Positions 58,637 to 64,000 of a stretch of DNA of 64,000 nt are shown here, in pieces (the stretch's first letter is position 1; every line of letters begins with the position of its first letter). Source of the DNA: Rotaria macrura (taxonomy: Eukaryota; Rotifera; Eurotatoria; Philodinida; Philodinidae); the NCBI GenBank assembly GCA_900239685.1, contig OENT01000919.1, positions 1 through 64,000 of the forward strand, in the 5' to 3' direction. The position numbers and the translations under genes were made by a program. The notes beneath the pieces were generated by a model that saw only the letters and a program-made list of their open reading frames with translations, was not told the DNA's origin and ran no database searches.

Positions 58637-61600
58637 CTACACAAATTTCCAAGTTCTAAGAAAACAATTACGGTGTAAGAAATGTTGTAGGACTATTGGT
58701 ACCAGAATCACTGCCATACCACCAAAGACGACAACTATGCCTGCCACAATGATCTTTCTGATATGGAAATGACGTCCCACCCACCCAAAATCAAAATAGA
58801 CATGTTGATTCTGTTCCACCGGGTGTACAATGACCCTCTAGTAACACAACATGTCCATAAAAATTAGCAAGCATGACAAAGGATACATACCAACGGTTGT
58901 GTAGTTACTCTGACTGTGACGTTGTTGACTGGTAATGATTGAATAGGAGGTGTACATCTAAAAATATTTACTGCTCTACAAGTATATCGAATAATTAAAT
59001 GAATAACTCACGATCCAACAATAGGGACGTTAGATTGCGATCTTCTGAGATTGAAATTTATGAAACCTTCGTATCCAGCCACGATCAACTGGCACAAGAT
59101 ACGGATACCAATGACCAGACCGCCAACTAGGCTGATTATCATTGCCACCACGTACAAAATATCTGGTCGTTTGGTGTAGAAGTAGGTGCATACTGGAGGA
59201 GCACAACTTCGAAAGTAGGCTTCGTAGTTTTGTTTTCTGGACCAATCTTCAATGAAGAGCTCGTTGATGATTGCACCCACTGATGTGTTCGACGGAAAAC
59301 GACTCTGTGTCGAGATTATGTTTACCAATGGACCTGTTGTCATATTGTCAAAGAGTGCATTCTGTAGTAAGTGGACACATGTCTCATTGAAGAAACATTC
59401 GAGAGTTGACTGAAGGAGTACAGGCAAGGGTAAGCATCCTATGAACAAACCGGGAAAAGACATATTCGTGAGTGTCATCGGTTCTAAACAGTATGCGGAT
59501 GCAGCACACGAACAGTTGTTATACTGAATCGGTTTCGTGAAAACGGTCGACTTTGATATGGAACTATGAACCATGAAACGCCAGTTGCTCCAGTATCTTG
59601 TCATGAGCGCATTGCCATGTATGATCTCCTGCAGATATTCGAGTGCCTGCCGAAATGATACGTCTAATTCGACATAAAACTGGTTGACAATAGAATTGAC
59701 CCGGTACAGAAATTGTTCGACAGTAAGGGCTTGAGCAGTGATTAATTCGGTTCGATGAAAGACGTCAATAGAGACATTCAGAGACTGATTGGCCAACGTA
59801 CACAAACTAGAAAGCAGAGAGAGCTGGGCGGCGAGAAACTGCTGCTTGAGAATTGTTGAATCAGTAACCACAGCCATATTCTTATTGAATAAATTTCTGA
59901 CGTAGTCTTCCGAGATTAACTGTCGCGAGCAGGCTGGATGATAACCAGACACCTGAAATAACCAAATGTAATCTTTAGATGCTGATTTGGACATAGAAGA
60001 GCGATGAAACGTCATTTTCTAGTTCTATCATATGTTACACAGAACGATCAAATTTGTTAGTTTGTTGAATATTAATTAACCTTGCGAAATAATTTTATTC
60101 TTCATACATATGAAACACGAAAGTTAAAATAATATACTGAATACTTAACATTTTGACTTCAACCATTCAGCTAATCAATAATTAAACTCAAGTGTTAAAA
60201 TAATCAACTATTAAATGACTAGAAGCTCTCGGCTCACATGTAGATGTCAGGAAGAACTGGCACCATCGACTTGCCCGAGGATGATAATAGTAGAATTGTC
60301 AAATGTTTTCGTAGTTCAATCTTTTTTAAAGTTGAAGCAAAATATCTACCTTGTCAATTGTTAAGTTCAAATTTCGACTGCTTAGATTGCTGATTGATCG
60401 TGCAAAATAACGGTAATCTATTTCGTATAAGTGCAAAATATATACTGCCCTGGGATCAGTGTTTCTAATGATAAGGGTCCACCATGATAACAATATATTC
60501 AAGACCCTTGCGATATTTGTTTGTCACTCTGATTTACACTTTGTTCATGAAAACAAAATATCACACGTACTGCCTCTGAGGGTATTTTTACGCTTTGCTT
60601 TTCATTTATGCATAGTGCTAATATTGAATTGTTTATTGGCTTTTTTTGTTAGTGAATACTAGTGTATTCTTTTATTTTTATTTTTGTTTTGCGTGTTTTT
60701 TTCTAATTTATCTATAAGATAGCAGCTGAAATTTGATTTATTTATCTAATGTGATTAGATACTATTTTTATGCATTTCATTTGAACTTAGTTCAATAAAA
60801 ACACGAAATAAGTATCTTTTTTTATTTAATACAAGTAAACATTGCCTTGGACGCTTAGTGACATTTTTTTTTAAAAAACAAAGTGTCATTTTACAATTTG
60901 ATGAAGAAAATAAAATGTCTTCTGACTTTTTGATTCAGAGTCCAATTGGAAACACTGACTGAGATCCTATATTTGTATTTACGTGTGACTATGAATAGCT
61001 TGTCGTCAAGTGAATGATTTAAAGAGAAACAATTGCATCATTCATTTCAATACTGTTGATGCTATTAAGACAAGTGATTTAAAAGTGATCTATGATCTAG
61101 AAAGCAATAAGTTGCCTAATGAAAGATGTAATTTTGTCTTTGCAACATCTGAAATGAGAAAAATGAATAATCTTCAACTTGATTATTTTCAGAAAATACG
61201 ACAGCCAATTGCAACGCTTGATACTGCCTAATTTTTCGTTGTTCAGCTCGACCAAGCCCCAACCAGAAGTAAACTTCGTTCACAAAGATCGTTTTCTAAT
61301 GGAATTTAGACATCGCTTCAATGATTAACAACATTTTCAGGAGCAAATAACCAAGTTTACGATGAATTGGACTCGCCGAGGTTGGAGAAATTGAAATAAA
61401 AGTTGTTACCTCATTCCCTTTGCAATCCCTTGCAAATTTGAAATGTGAAACACGATGCAACTATGATTGCTAATTCTCTGAAAACTGGTCTGCTCAAGTA
61501 GATTAGAGTATACTTATTCCTTATTGCTTACTTTACAATATAAAACTTCAACAAGAATGGTGTGGGATGCGAGTGGTTGTGGATCTCTTCCTCACACACA

Positions 61601-64000
61601 ATCCCATTTCCACTAACAATCATACTCACAGCCAGACCCACACCCTAATAATTGATATTCTTACTGTCTTGTAGACAATAGCTATGACATATATTTAGTT
61701 TCTCATAAGTTCTCGATTCTTTAAACAGAAAGATGTCACAAGATTGACAAAAAACGAACTATGTGCATATTACTCCTATCAGCAACAGTACACCCTAAAA
61801 GTACCGACTGGGAGTTTAACATGAACTACCGATTTGGAAGAAAATCCGAAACACCGACCTAAAATAGGCCGATGGGGATTTTACGAAAACGAAAATGAAA
61901 ACCTACTTTCCCTTAATAGAAAAGACAAAAAGCAATGGCGACAGTATATCTAAGATAAGTGGTCAATATTTTGCTCATTCTATTCATCATGCGCCGTGAA
62001 AACAGATGAAAGCGTGACGAGAAGAAAAGAGCAAAAAGAGACGAGAAAAGGAGGATTAGTCTGCCATAGTATGTCAAATAGTCAAGTATGAGGCCTACTG
62101 TTTTGGAAGCAAAATCATATTGATACAGAAATTAGACAGCCAGTGCTTATCGATCTTGAACGTTGCAGTCTTGTGTGGAAATGATTTTATTGAACATATT
62201 AGAGTATAGACTGGAAGTGATGCGGTTTTACTCAAACTCCTTTGTTATGATAGAAGAACGAGTGGTGGTGAATTACAAAGTAGATAGTAATGAAAGTGTT
62301 GTCTTTATATTAATGTGACCTTCGTGACATATTGATGAGCATAGTGAATGTTAGCATATATTGCTTTTTCAGCTTTATCGTATAGACTAGATAGCGATAG
62401 AAATGTCACTGAATGTCGATGAAAATGGATGACAACGTGTTTTACTGATAACCATTCTTACTGAGTAAGCATAATGTTTATGATTCAGCGAAATACATGA
62501 GACAACATGGCGAGGCCCGGTGTTTAACTTTTTATGCGATGCCCTTTCGTCTATCGACTTAGAATCATTATTTAGAAATAGAAAAGATCATTTATGATTG
62601 GCGTTGACAGACTAAATTGAAATATATTTTCAATCATATAATCCTTTCTTTCAGAAAAGGGAACAAAGTAATACTTTCAGGAAAGTAGATATATGTAGGC
62701 GACGATTGCGATCTACACCATGGAAATCAATTTAGAATCGAACGTATCAAACGGAATATGCTACATAGATGTTGTTGACTCCAATGACAGGAATTTTCAG
62801 CCAGGGATGGGAATACATATCACTTCAACTAACGTTTCCACACATATGTTGTCTTCAAGAACGCGAAAAGTGTGATAAAATGCACTGCCCGGTACTCAAT
62901 CATTCGAAGCATCATATTTCGTTCCTGTTTTCTGTATCATTTTCTTTATTTCTTATGTTGTTTCCTTTAATAAATTTCTTCTGTATGTCTGACGGCATGA
63001 AAGTGATATTGGCGAATATTAACAGTTCACTTCTTCAGCTGTTCCGCTACCTTACACCATAATAAAGAGAACATCGCTGTTGAGGCGTCATGAGAAAAAT
63101 GAATTTTAATAATAAAGACTATACTCGTTCTTCATCGAATCGATTTTCTTCAAAATAGATAGAGACTAATTCTGAAAATCTTACGTGTGGAGTACCTGTT
63201 TTGAAAGAAAGTTAAGCGAACAGGAAATAATGAAACTTAGTACAATATGAAATAGGTAATAGTTAGTGCACATAATTATTTTACCTTGAGTGTGAGAAAC
63301 GTCGAATATTCGGTCTTTATTTTTGCACATGGACACGATAAACTAGACGAATAATTTTGATATAGTTGGGAAATCGTGGTGGCCGAAGGTTGTTTCATCG
63401 TGACAAAATGATTGTGTTCGATGAACAGCATATATATAAACAGCGATATCAACGAGGTCGCCAATGAGATGATATACAAACGAGTCGAAAGACGTTCACG
63501 TCGTTGAACATGCGCATGGGGCGAATCTGTGTCAAATAGATTTAATGTCAACATAAAATGCCATAGCCGATCGACCATTAGCTGCTTGACATTGGCAATA
63601 TTTCTTACTTGGAGAACAGAAACTGAAAGTATTAAAAGTCAAGAGTTGTAATTTTAAAACAAACACCTCGGGCTAGTTATTTTTACAAATTGCGAAAAAT
63701 CAACTTACCCGACGATGGTGCCACATGGCGTTGTCGACACTTGACACAGACTTTGACCAGTAAAGGACAGACAACGCGGAAAAACGCTGACAATCCACCA
63801 AAAAGAGCCGCGATCATTGCAACTATGTAAAGGCAATCGAATCGTCGAAAATTTGTATAGGTACATGTAGTGGGCCGACAAGCATTGAAGTAACCCTCAT
63901 AGCTGATGGTGTTCTTCCAATCTTCCACCATGAGCTCATCAATAATATTGCCAATTGGCGTAGAACGAGAGAAGCGGCTCGGTGTGCTAGAATTAAGTGG
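58637..64000 (-). CDS. Modular multi-pass membrane protein, repeated ectodomain module (partial, runs off the window)
   Basis: Inferred exons in transcript order: >64000-63709, 63622-63285, 59952-59012, 58957-58891, 58837-58637. They give 1839 nt in phase throughout, for 612 residues plus stop. The 63709-64000 exon (IGNIIDELMVEDW, YEGYFNACRPTTCTY, YIVAMIAALFGG membrane segment) is clearly homologous to the end of exon 59012-59952 (VGAIINELFIEDW, YEAYFRSCAPPVCTY, YVVAMIISLVGG). The protein therefore contains at least two copies of one module. A full module reads: cytosolic LNLFDTD and RRERLSTRLY, a membrane helix, SCPCAKIKTEY, a glycosylated ectodomain of about 300 aa with conserved cysteines, then a second membrane helix. 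The last exon adds one more hydrophobic segment (KIIVAGIVVVFGGMAVIL). The intron 59953-63284 is 3.3 kb. Alternatively these are two tandem genes, the second starting at ATG 63578, or a shorter gene starting at ATG 60015. I recall similar bdelloid proteins, but no function is known. Confidence 0.65.
59953..63284 (-). other. 3.3 kb intron of the modular membrane-protein gene
   Basis: It runs from a GTAAAA donor (63284) to a TTATTTCAG acceptor (59953). The join (STFLTLK then VSGYHPACSRQL) is in phase and fits the family pattern. Near 61559-61645 a GT-rich stretch is bounded by GGTGTGGG and CCCACACC, a short inverted repeat. Otherwise it is AT-rich without recognised genes. Confidence 0.5.

Noticed and set aside
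61559..61645. GGTGTGGG...CCCACACC patch, considered as bdelloid-type telomere repeat (TGTGGG)
   Set aside because: Only isolated words, not a tandem array. At most a short inverted repeat.
63276..63578. Independent single-exon gene starting at ATG 63578
   Set aside because: A GTAAAA donor at 63284 and in-phase continuation to 59952 fit the family better. Kept only as an alternative start.

Overview
The window looks like nuclear DNA of a small invertebrate, most likely a bdelloid rotifer. The evidence is an AT-rich, intron-containing genome with many GT-AG introns of about 45-75 nt, two clearly animal genes (a LIM-only factor and the AP-3 beta adaptin), several bacterial-type genes without introns that carry secretion signals, and lineage-type membrane proteins with Thr-rich stalks or NHL propellers. 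The taxonomic call is inference. It could be tested by BLAST of the AP-3 beta and LMO protein models.

Layout. 1-8780 is a gene-poor AT-rich stretch. 8781-11747 (+) is a three-exon LMO4-like gene. 13495-21925 (-) is a complete 20-exon AP-3 complex beta subunit gene, convergent with LMO4. From about 22 kb on the character changes: long gene-poor DNA, decayed coding-like sequence, transposon-like inverted-repeat elements, and scattered accessory genes. These are a secreted DUF6970-like protein (25498-25842, +); a secreted biotin-protein-ligase-N/GATase-like protein with a broken C-terminus (30788-31521, -); a Thr-rich-stalk membrane protein (33770-36269, +, six exons); a secreted DUF5060-DUF4038-collagen-bind-2-F5/8C glycosidase-like protein (41633-43726, +, one exon); an unrecognised 624-residue helical membrane protein (45142-47016, -, one exon); an NHL-propeller gene (50071-55372, -); and a modular multi-pass membrane protein that runs off the right edge (58637-64000, -).

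How it fits together. The left third (8-22 kb) is conserved core animal sequence for transcriptional co-regulation and lysosome-related sorting. The right two thirds look like an accessory region rich in acquired or lineage-specific extracellular and surface proteins. The two long introns there (3.55 kb in the NHL gene, 3.33 kb in the modular gene) contrast with the usual ~55 nt. The NHL intron holds three separate terminal-inverted-repeat elements, one with TTAA boundaries typical of piggyBac. No rRNA, intact tRNA, CRISPR array or autonomous transposase was found. There are two N gaps (29162-29404, 55556-55570) and one ambiguous base (53058). All exon boundaries were derived by eye from splice signals, reading phase and remembered family alignments. 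They are not transcript-supported.
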